From Rhodococcus sp. 06-462-5 (GTDB taxonomy: Bacteria > Actinomycetota > Actinomycetes > Mycobacteriales > Mycobacteriaceae): a stretch of DNA of 55,485 bases. Location: positions 1 to 55,485 of the forward strand of contig NZ_NOYD01000005.1 in the NCBI RefSeq assembly GCF_002258315.1, in the 5' to 3' direction. This document shows, piece after piece, positions 5,746 through 12,659 of this stretch. Each line of letters opens with the position of its first letter. Within the stretch, counting starts at the first letter, position 1. Under the pieces are notes generated by a model. It worked only from the letters and a program-made list of their open reading frames with translations. It searched no databases and was not told the DNA's origin. A program made the position numbers and the translations under genes.

Positions 5746-7650
5746 ATGTCTGTCACGCCCACCACACGCAAACGTGTCCATCCTGTCGACGAAGTGCTCC
5801 CCGTTCCGAAACTTGCCGCTTACGGGTTCCAACATGTCGTCGCCTTCTATGCCGGCGCTGTCCTGGTGCCGATCATCATCGGCAGTGCGATCGGACTGAC
5901 CAACGAACAGTTGATTCACCTGATCAATGCGGATCTGTTCACCTGCGGCATCGCATCGATCATTCAATCTGTCGGATTCTGGAAAGTCGGTGTCCGCCTG
6001 CCGCTCCTGCAGGGTGTGACGTTCGCCGGTGTCTCTCCGGTGATCGCGATCGCGATGGCGAACGGAGGCGGCACCGAGGGGTTGCTGTACGTCTACGGCG
6101 CCGTCATCGTCGCCGGTCTCGTCACGTTCTTCATGGCACCGTATTTCAGTAGGCTGCTGCGCTTCTTCCCACCGGTGGTGACCGGTACCGTCATCACGAT
6201 CATCGGTGTGGCGCTGCTCCCGGTGGCCGTCAACGACGCGGTGACCAATCCGGCTACTCACGAACAGGATCCGTCCAACGGGCGGTGGATGGCCTACGCG
6301 ATCGGCACGCTGTTGATCATCGTGCTGATCCAACGATTCTTCAAAGGCTTCATGGCCACCATCGCCGTGCTTCTGGGCCTGGTGATCGGCAGCGCCGTCG
6401 CATTCGCGTTGGGAGACATGAACTTCGACGGCACCTCCGAGGCGTCCTGGATCGGCTTCACGCAGCCCTTCTTGTTCGGTGTACCCAAATTCAGTGTCAT
6501 CGCGATCATTTCGATGATCGTCGTCATGCTCATCATCGCCGTCGAAACCACCGGCAGTGTGTATGCGACGGGTGAGATCGTCGGCAAGCGCATCAAGAAG
6601 GACGACATCGCAGCGACTCTGCGCGCGGACGGAGTGGCCACCGTCATCGGCGGCACGTTCAACTCGTTCCCGTACACGGCGTTCTCGGAGAACGTCGGCC
6701 TGGTCCGCCTGACCGGTGTGCGCAGCCGCTGGGTGGTGGCCACGGCAGGCGGCATCATGATCCTGCTGGGCTTGCTTCCGAAAACGGCAGCCGTCGTGGC
6801 ATCCATCCCGCCGCCGGTGCTCGGCGGAGCCGCGCTCGCCCTGTTCGCCACTGTCGCCGTGGTCGGCATCCAGACGCTGTCGAAGGTGGATTTCACCGAT
6901 CACCGCAACCTGATCATCGTTGCCACCAGCCTCGGACTGGCGATGCTCGTGACCATTCAACCGTCGGTCTCCGAAGGCGTGCCCGATTGGCTGGAGATGT
7001 TGTTCGGCAGTGGCATCGTTCTCGGCGCGGTGTCCGCGATCGTGCTCAACGTGCTGTTCTTCCACATCGGCAATCGCGGTCAGGCAGTGGCAGGCGGTCC
7101 CGGTAAGGGCATCACCCTCGACAAGGTCAACGAGATGTCGGCCGAGGACTTCGCCGCCACGTTCGGCGGCTTGGTGCAGGGCACTCCGTGGGTGGTCGAA
7201 CGCGCCTACCAGCAGCGCCCTTTCGCCGATGCGCACGGCCTGCGCGAGGCCTTCCAGGAGGCACTGTTGGCCGGCACCACCGAGGAGCAGATCGAGCTGA
7301 TCAACAGCTACCCCGATCTCGGCAGCGAGGACGCCACCGGCACCCTCAACGCAGCGGACCACGTCGGCCTGTCCAACCTCGAGGAGGACGAACACGACAA
7401 CATCGTTCAACTGGCCGCCGAATATCGCGAGCACTTCGGCTTCCCGCTGGTGATCTGCGCGCGGGAGACCGAACGCTACGATCGTGTCCTGGCCAACGGC
7501 TGGTCTCGCGTCGAGAACGCACCGTCGGCGGAACGGTCGTTCGCGATGATCGAGATAGCCAAGATCGCGAACTACCGATTCGACGATCTCGTGGCCGATG
7601 CCAACCCGATCGCGGCCGCGCGGTTCGGTCGCATCAACGACTTCAGATAG
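5746..7650 (+). CDS. NCS2 purine (xanthine/urate) permease fused to a C-terminal OHCU-decarboxylase-like domain
   Basis: 634 residues. Residues ~20-440 form an NCS2 nucleobase:cation symporter with many membrane helices, including the family stretches YGFQHVVAFYAGAVLVP and TFAGVSPVIAIA and a conserved ETTGSVYATG segment. Residues ~455-634 are a cytoplasmic domain like OHCU decarboxylase, with FGGLVQGTPWVVERA, a Tyr-Pro-Asp-Leu at 522-525 and EHFGFPLVICARETERYD. The catalytic His of the family (AHPDLAG) is Tyr522 here, and the usual SxxEQ Glu region reads LNAADHVGL, so the domain is probably not a working decarboxylase. First gene of the purine operon. The transported base is inferred from its neighbours to be urate or xanthine. 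Confidence 0.85.
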   Translation: MSVTPTTRKRVHPVDEVLPVPKLAAYGFQHVVAFYAGAVLVPIIIGSAIGLTNEQLIHLINADLFTCGIASIIQSVGFWKVGVRLPLLQGVTFAGVSPVIAIAMANGGGTEGLLYVYGAVIVAGLVTFFMAPYFSRLLRFFPPVVTGTVITIIGVALLPVAVNDAVTNPATHEQDPSNGRWMAYAIGTLLIIVLIQRFFKGFMATIAVLLGLVIGSAVAFALGDMNFDGTSEASWIGFTQPFLFGVPKFSVIAIISMIVVMLIIAVETTGSVYATGEIVGKRIKKDDIAATLRADGVATVIGGTFNSFPYTAFSENVGLVRLTGVRSRWVVATAGGIMILLGLLPKTAAVVASIPPPVLGGAALALFATVAVVGIQTLSKVDFTDHRNLIIVATSLGLAMLVTIQPSVSEGVPDWLEMLFGSGIVLGAVSAIVLNVLFFHIGNRGQAVAGGPGKGITLDKVNEMSAEDFAATFGGLVQGTPWVVERAYQQRPFADAHGLREAFQEALLAGTTEEQIELINSYPDLGSEDATGTLNAADHVGLSNLEEDEHDNIVQLAAEYREHFGFPLVICARETERYDRVLANGWSRVENAPSAERSFAMIEIAKIANYRFDDLVADANPIAAARFGRINDFR

Positions 7651-7660
7651 CGAGCGCGAG

Positions 7661-8164
7661 TTGCTACACGAATGGATAGGGCTCGACGGGTTCAACCGGC
7701 TCAGTGATCGGCAGGCGATGCATGCGCTCTTCGAGTGCTGCGCGTCGTCGATCTGGGCCCGTCGAGTGGCCCAGGGTCGCCCCTTCCACAGCCGAGACCT
7801 GCTGTTGGACAGGGCCGATCGAGTGCTCGCCGAGTTACCCGAGGCGGAGATCGATCATGCACTCGACGGTCATCCCCGGATCGGCGGCAAGGCCGACAAC
7901 CCGTCCTCGAAACGCGAGCAGGCCGCGGTGACGACCGCGGGCACCGAGGTGCTCGAGAAGTTGGCGGCGGGAAATCGCTCCTACGAGGAGAAGTTCGGGC
8001 ACGTCTACCTGGTGTGCGCCACCGGCAGATCCGCGGAGGAGCTGCTCGCTATCCTCGAGGAGAGGCTCGACAACGATGCCGAAACCGAAAGACGGGTGCT
8101 CCGCGTGGAACTGGCCAAGATCAACCGAATTCGCCTCGGCCGCATGCTGGGTCCGGACCAGTGA
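7661..8164 (+). CDS. 2-oxo-4-hydroxy-4-carboxy-5-ureidoimidazoline (OHCU) decarboxylase
   Basis: 167 residues from TTG 7661, 10 nt after the permease stop; longer in-frame starts lie inside the permease gene. Conserved motifs are LDGFNRLSDRQAMHALFECC (substrate-pocket helix), DGHPRIGG with the catalytic His71, SSKREQAAV with the conserved Glu, and NRSYEEKFGHVYLVCATG. The enzyme decarboxylates OHCU to S-allantoin, the third step of urate breakdown. Unlike the permease-fused copy, this one keeps the catalytic His and Glu. Its stop overlaps the next GTG start (GTGA). Confidence 0.85.
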   Translation: MLHEWIGLDGFNRLSDRQAMHALFECCASSIWARRVAQGRPFHSRDLLLDRADRVLAELPEAEIDHALDGHPRIGGKADNPSSKREQAAVTTAGTEVLEKLAAGNRSYEEKFGHVYLVCATGRSAEELLAILEERLDNDAETERRVLRVELAKINRIRLGRMLGPDQ

Positions 8165-8487
8165 CGGGATTGTCGACGCACGTGCTCGACGCGACCTCGG
8201 GTACACCCGCGGTGGGGATGCGGGTGCGGTTGTTCCATCCCGAGAAGGGCGAGATCTCGACGGCCACCACCGATGGGGACGGCCGAATCGGCGAGGTCGT
8301 GCCCGGTCCGATCGATCCGGGTGTGTACCGACTCTCGTTCGACACCGGCGATTACTTCGAGGCGACGTCAACACCGAGCTTCTACCCGGAGGTGTCCATC
8401 TCGTTCACCGTCACCGACCCCGATGCCCACTACCACGTCCCATTGCTGTTGTCCCCCTTCGCTTATTCGACCTATCGCGGGAGCTGA
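8161..8487 (+). CDS. pucM: 5-hydroxyisourate hydrolase (transthyretin-like)
   Basis: 108 residues from GTG 8161, overlapping the OHCU decarboxylase stop. The N-terminal signature LSTHVLDATSG and the C-terminal tetrapeptide YRGS are the two hallmarks that separate 5-hydroxyisourate hydrolases from transthyretins. The body has the expected beta-sandwich strands (GVYRLSFDTGDYF, PEVSISFTV). It hydrolyses 5-hydroxyisourate, the product of the downstream uricase, to OHCU. No signal peptide is seen, so it is cytoplasmic. Confidence 0.93.
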   Translation: MTGLSTHVLDATSGTPAVGMRVRLFHPEKGEISTATTDGDGRIGEVVPGPIDPGVYRLSFDTGDYFEATSTPSFYPEVSISFTVTDPDAHYHVPLLLSPFAYSTYRGS

Positions 8488-8488
8488 C

Positions 8489-9409
8489 ATGACCGACCTG
8501 ACCGGAAAGATCGTCCTCGGATCCAATCAGTACGGCAAGGCCGAGAACCGCGTGGTGCGGATCTATCGGGACTCGCCTCGGCACGAGATCCACGACATCA
8601 ACGTGTCGAGTGCTCTGCGTGGGGACTTCTCCCCCGCTCACCTGGTGGGCGATCAGTCCAATGTGCTTCCCACCGATACTCAGAAGCAGACCGCGTACGC
8701 GTACGCGAAGACCAAGGGCCTGCTCCATCTGGAGAGTTACGGCCTCGATCTGGCCCGCCACTTCGTCGACGACGTCGAACCGGTGGAGGGTGCCCGCATC
8801 GAACTGGAGGAATACGCGTGGGCTCGCGCGGTGATCGACGGCGTCGAGCACGATCACACATGGACCCGCAAGGGCGAGGAGATCCGCACGTCGGCGGTGA
8901 CCGTCGAGGGCAAGGGCGATGCGCAGCAGACGTGGGTGATCAGCGGCTTCAAGGAGATGGTGATTCTCAAGTCGACGGGTTCGGAGTTCCACGGATTCCT
9001 CGAGGACGACCTGACGATTCTCGAGCCCACGACCGACCGGGTGATGGCGACATCGCTGACAGCACAGTGGCGATACACCACCACCGACGTCGAGTGGGAC
9101 GCCGTCTACGCAGGCGTGAAGGCGGCGATGATCGAACGGTTCGCCAATCTGCAGTCGCTGGCCCTCCAGCAGACTCTGTACGCCATGGGCGAGGCGGTGC
9201 TGGAGAAGTATCCGTTCATCGCCGAGATCACGATGTCGGCACCGAACAAGCATCACTTCGTCTACGACCTGGGCAAGTTCGGCATCGAGAACAATCTCGA
9301 GGTGTTCAACGCGGACGATCGACCGTACGGACTGATTCAGGCCACCGTCGAGCGCGAGGATGCCCCCGACGCCGGAAGTGCCTGGCGGACATACTCTGTC
9401 GTCGGGTAG
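8489..9409 (+). CDS. Urate oxidase (uricase)
   Basis: 306 residues from ATG 8489, one base after the HIU hydrolase stop. Uricase motifs are present: VLGSNQYGKAENRVVRI with the catalytic Lys, the SNVLPTDTQKQTAYAYAK strand with the conserved Thr, KSTGSEFHGFLEDD, and MSAPNKHHFVYDL with the conserved His. Cofactor-free uricase oxidises urate to 5-hydroxyisourate and hydrogen peroxide. Length matches the usual ~300 residues. It ends the forward purine operon and runs into a hairpin that overlaps the end of the convergent DUF2461 gene. Family naming varies (uaZ, pucL), so no symbol is given. Confidence 0.93.
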   Translation: MTDLTGKIVLGSNQYGKAENRVVRIYRDSPRHEIHDINVSSALRGDFSPAHLVGDQSNVLPTDTQKQTAYAYAKTKGLLHLESYGLDLARHFVDDVEPVEGARIELEEYAWARAVIDGVEHDHTWTRKGEEIRTSAVTVEGKGDAQQTWVISGFKEMVILKSTGSEFHGFLEDDLTILEPTTDRVMATSLTAQWRYTTTDVEWDAVYAGVKAAMIERFANLQSLALQQTLYAMGEAVLEKYPFIAEITMSAPNKHHFVYDLGKFGIENNLEVFNADDRPYGLIQATVEREDAPDAGSAWRTYSVVG

Positions 9410-9435
9410 GGCGCTGCGATCACGTGTGCAGCGCC
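9410..9435. terminator. Bidirectional terminator between uricase and DUF2461 genes
   Basis: GGCGCTGC (9410-9417) and GCAGCGCC (9428-9435) are perfect 8-bp complementary arms around a 10-nt loop. The hairpin sits on the stop region of two convergent genes. Confidence 0.55.
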
Positions 9436-10052
9436 GCGGTCCATTCCACCAACGGGGTGAGGGCCCGCCAGGCATCGCGCACCTTCGTCGCGGCCTTCGG
9501 TGTCTCCAGCCAGGCGGGTGAGCCGAAATGTTTGCCTGCAGTGAGGGATTTGTGGCGCAGGAGGTCGATACGCGGGTGGTCGAGCTCGTATCCCCGCGGC
9601 TTGGTCTTGAGCTTGTCGCCGCCGATCTCGTAGCCGGCTGTGGTCAGCGTCGCCAATATCCCCTCGAGTTCGGCTCCGCGGACGTCGTCGTCGACGGTGC
9701 GGCGGTAACGGGCGACGCCCTCGGACGAGGAGTTGTAGAAGCCTCCCGCGACGAACAACCCGGCGGGATCGATCTGCACGTAATAACCGAGACTGTCACC
9801 GCGAGCGACGAAGCCGCCCTGGTGGGTCTTGTACGGGGTCTTGTCCTTGGAGAAGCGAACGTCACGGTAGGGGCGGAAGACCTTGGCAGTACCGAACTCC
9901 GGTTCGAGTGTCGCGAGCAACGCCGTCATCGGTCCCTTGACCGCAGTGTCGTAGACGTCCTTGTGCTCGTTCCACCAGAGCTTGCTGTTGTCGGCTTCGA
10001 GGTCCTCGTAGAAGTCCAGGGCCGCGAAGGGTATTCCGGTGAAGCCTGTCAT
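9420..10052 (-). CDS. DUF2461 (TIGR02453) family protein
   Basis: 210 residues. It shows the DUF2461 pattern: an N-terminal FYEDLEADNSKLWWNEHK, a central VRFSKDKTPYKTHQGG and GYYVQIDPAGLFVAGGFY, and a C-terminal RGYELDHPRIDLLRHKSL. The family is widespread in actinobacteria and fungi and has no established biochemical role. A TAGGAT box 6 nt upstream of the ATG suggests its own leaderless transcript. It overlaps no neighbour but lies downstream of, and on the same strand as, the PucR gene. Confidence 0.85.
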   Translation of the reverse strand: MTGFTGIPFAALDFYEDLEADNSKLWWNEHKDVYDTAVKGPMTALLATLEPEFGTAKVFRPYRDVRFSKDKTPYKTHQGGFVARGDSLGYYVQIDPAGLFVAGGFYNSSSEGVARYRRTVDDDVRGAELEGILATLTTAGYEIGGDKLKTKPRGYELDHPRIDLLRHKSLTAGKHFGSPAWLETPKAATKVRDAWRALTPLVEWTAALHT

Positions 10053-10058
10053 CGTTCG

Positions 10059-10064
10059 ATCCTA
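10059..10064 (-). promoter_or_regulatory. Candidate -10 element for the DUF2461 gene
   Basis: On the reverse strand TAGGAT lies 6 nt before the ATG at 10052, overlapping the last codons of the pucR-like gene. Leaderless spacing. Confidence 0.35.
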
Positions 10065-11630
10065 TGCGGCCCCCGTGGCCGAGGAACGAGGGATGGATTG
10101 AAGCGCGAGATAGACATCGAGGCGGTCCGAGGTGGAACTCAGATCGCGGCCCAGCAACTCCTCGACTCGCTTGATTCGGTAGCGGACGGTGTTGAGGTGG
10201 ACGTGCAGCGACTCGGCCGTTCGGTTCCACGATCCACCGGTGGCCAGGAACTCGCGGAGGGTATCGGTCAGACCGGCATCGGTACGCCGGTCGTAGTCGA
10301 GCAGCGGTGCCAGAACGTGTTCGACGAACGACCGCCGCACGTCGTCGGGCAGAGCCGAGAGCATCGACACCGCCGAGGTCAGTTGCGCCCCCGCGGTGAC
10401 GGTCACCGGACTGGACCCTTGCCTGCTGACTTCGAGTGCGTGACGGGCCGATCGCAGCGCGCCGTCGATGGTGATCCCGGTCGCTTCGGAACTGACGCCC
10501 ACGAGCAGACGGCTGTGTCCGATGCCGGAACCCAAGCGGGTCAATCGGGTTCGCAGTGTCTGTGTGAAGCTCGGATCGTCGGTGTTCACGACCGCGACGA
10601 TGTCGCCGTGTGTGCTGCACCCGACGCACCCGCCACCGAAGGAGGTCAGCGTGTCGCTGAGGACGGTGCGCAGCATCTCGCGCAGGTCGATCCGTCCGCT
10701 GTGGACGACTCTGACGACGACCAGCGAACGGTCCGGGTCGACGCCTGCCTGACGCAGCCGCGTCACGGCCTCGGGTCTGGTGCTGTCGGCCTCGATCAGC
10801 GCCACTGCCTGATCGGCGATTTCGCGTCGGACCAGCCGTCCCTCCTCGCGTCGCGCACGATCGAGCGCGGCGATGGCCGCGAGCTGGCCGAACGCATCGG
10901 AGATGGCGGGCGGGAACGTCGCCATGTCTCCAGCAACCGCGAGGAACCATCGGGTGGTCCTCTGCACGAGCGACGGCCCGATGCCGAAGATGCTGTACAC
11001 ACCGCCGTCACTGAGAGTGGTTGTCGTGGGCAGTCTTTCGGACGAGAGGGCAGCGTGCGTCAGCGTGTCCACATCGGCGTCGGAGAACGCCGAGACCTCG
11101 GCCACCAGCCGACGCCCGGTCGCCGTGAAGATCAGACACGCCATCCCGGTTTCCCTGGAGGTGTGCAGCGCCAACTCGTCGAGAGCTCTGCCGTCTGCGA
11201 TCGCGGTGAGCAGCTGGCGTTGCCGGACGAGCGAGGTGTTCAGCGAGGCTATGCGGTCTCCGGTGACACGGCCGACGAGAAACTCGGTCACCTCGCCGAA
11301 CGAGACGGTCTCGGGTACCGCGAGCAGCGGTAGTCCGTGCCGCTCGCAGGCCTCGATCAGATCGGGTGGGACGTGGCCGAGAAGCCCTTCACCGGCGGCC
11401 AGTGCCGACGCTCCCGATTCGGCGACGGCCCGGACGAACAGCTCACTGTCCGCGGGCGTTCGATGCCACACGAGACCGGTGATGACCAGCTCGCCACCCG
11501 CGATGTAGCGCGACGGGTTCGGCAGATCTGTCGTGTACGTCCATCGCAGCGTGCGACCCAGGGCATCGGTATCGGAGGTGAGCAATCGAATGCCGAGCTG
11601 CGTGGCGTCCAGCAAGTCCTTGACCTGCAC
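10062..11630 (-). CDS. pucR: PucR-family transcriptional regulator of purine catabolism
   Basis: 522 residues from GTG 11630, preceded by GGGAGGAAC. The N-terminal PucR domain spans ~1-125 (VQVKDLLDATQLGIRLLTS, GGELVITGLVW, GHVPPDLIEACERHGLPLL). A GGDEF-like middle follows. The C-terminal HTH_30 helix-turn-helix reads REFLATGGSWNRTAESLHVH then NTVRYRIKRVEELLG. Bacillus PucR controls purine-degradation genes in response to pathway intermediates. Here the gene diverges from xanthine dehydrogenase across a 216-bp gap and sits between the two halves of the purine cluster, so control of both is inferred. Confidence 0.88.
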   Translation of the reverse strand: MQVKDLLDATQLGIRLLTSDTDALGRTLRWTYTTDLPNPSRYIAGGELVITGLVWHRTPADSELFVRAVAESGASALAAGEGLLGHVPPDLIEACERHGLPLLAVPETVSFGEVTEFLVGRVTGDRIASLNTSLVRQRQLLTAIADGRALDELALHTSRETGMACLIFTATGRRLVAEVSAFSDADVDTLTHAALSSERLPTTTTLSDGGVYSIFGIGPSLVQRTTRWFLAVAGDMATFPPAISDAFGQLAAIAALDRARREEGRLVRREIADQAVALIEADSTRPEAVTRLRQAGVDPDRSLVVVRVVHSGRIDLREMLRTVLSDTLTSFGGGCVGCSTHGDIVAVVNTDDPSFTQTLRTRLTRLGSGIGHSRLLVGVSSEATGITIDGALRSARHALEVSRQGSSPVTVTAGAQLTSAVSMLSALPDDVRRSFVEHVLAPLLDYDRRTDAGLTDTLREFLATGGSWNRTAESLHVHLNTVRYRIKRVEELLGRDLSSTSDRLDVYLALQSIPRSSATGAA

Positions 11631-11846
11631 TGCTGTTCCTCCCCCGGCACTCGCTGAGCGTGCTCGAAACGGCTGAGCGCGTAGGAAGAAACAGTATGTG
11701 TGGGTTGTTTCCACCGAGTTTCGGGCGTATCGCCGAACGACCGAAGATCGGTAACAGATACTCACTACAGTTCGAGATGACACGTCGGCTGGTGGATCTG
11801 CCGGCGTGGCGGATCCGCCGGCGAGGACGAGGGGTGAACGACGACC

Positions 11847-12659
11847 ATGGATCTCGGTACTGTCGACGACATCGTGCTTCCCGGCTCCCGCGCGGACCTT
11901 CCGCCCGGACGTGTGGACACCGCGGTCCTTGCGGGAGGTACCTGGCTGTTCTCGGAGAAACAGGACCATCTGGCCACCCTCGTCGATATCACTGCCTTGG
12001 GCTGGGAGCCGTTGACCGTCACCGAGACAGGGCTCGAGATAGCCGCGACGTGCACCATCGAGACGCTGGCGCGCTACACCTCTCCGTGGCCGGCCACCAC
12101 ATTGTTTCCCCGCTGCGCAGCAGCGTTGTTGGCCTCGTTCAAGATCTGGAAGACCGCCACCGTGGGCGGCAACATCGCACTGGCCCTGCCTGCCGGAGCG
12201 ATGATCTCGTTGACCGCAGCTCTCGACGGCGTCGGGCAGGTGTGGTCGGGTGAGGGACCCGATCACGACTACCGCATCGCGATCGCAGATCTGGTCACGG
12301 GCCCGCATGCCAATGCCCTTCGCCCGGGGGATGTGCTGCGCAGCATCGAGATTCCGCTGCACGCACTCCGGTCGAGAACCGCGATGCGCAAGCTCGCACT
12401 GTCACCGCTCGGGCGATCGGCCGCCGTGGTGATCGGGCGGGTCGACGAGGGCGGCGAATTCGTGCTGACCGTCAGCGCGTCGACCGTCCGTCCGTTCGTT
12501 CTTCGCTTTCCGGCCCTGCCGACGGCGGGCGAACTCGACGACGCGCTCGCCGAAAGCATCGGTCCCCGGCACTGGTACGACGACCCCCACGGGGCTCCCG
12601 ACTGGCGTCGTCACATCAGTTGCACTGCAGCGCAGCAGATTCGCGAGGAGTTGTCATGA
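11847..12659 (+). CDS. Xanthine dehydrogenase, FAD-binding subunit
   Basis: 270 residues. It matches the FAD-binding domain of molybdopterin dehydrogenases (CoxM/XdhB type): AVLAGGTWLF near residue 30 corresponds to the first FAD loop and KTATVGGNIALALP to the second (usually TIGGNI). The C-terminal CO_dh_flav_C part follows (SRTAMRKLALSPLGRSAAVV). It passes electrons from the iron-sulphur clusters to NAD or another acceptor. Its TGA overlaps the ATG of the large subunit (ATGA). It is short for the family but retains both flavin loops. Confidence 0.85.
   Translation: MDLGTVDDIVLPGSRADLPPGRVDTAVLAGGTWLFSEKQDHLATLVDITALGWEPLTVTETGLEIAATCTIETLARYTSPWPATTLFPRCAAALLASFKIWKTATVGGNIALALPAGAMISLTAALDGVGQVWSGEGPDHDYRIAIADLVTGPHANALRPGDVLRSIEIPLHALRSRTAMRKLALSPLGRSAAVVIGRVDEGGEFVLTVSASTVRPFVLRFPALPTAGELDDALAESIGPRHWYDDPHGAPDWRRHISCTAAQQIREELS

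Noticed and set aside
5653..7695. 680-codon open frame antisense to the purine permease
   Set aside because: Asp/His/Arg-rich shadow product; the forward frame has unmistakable carrier and decarboxylase-like motifs.
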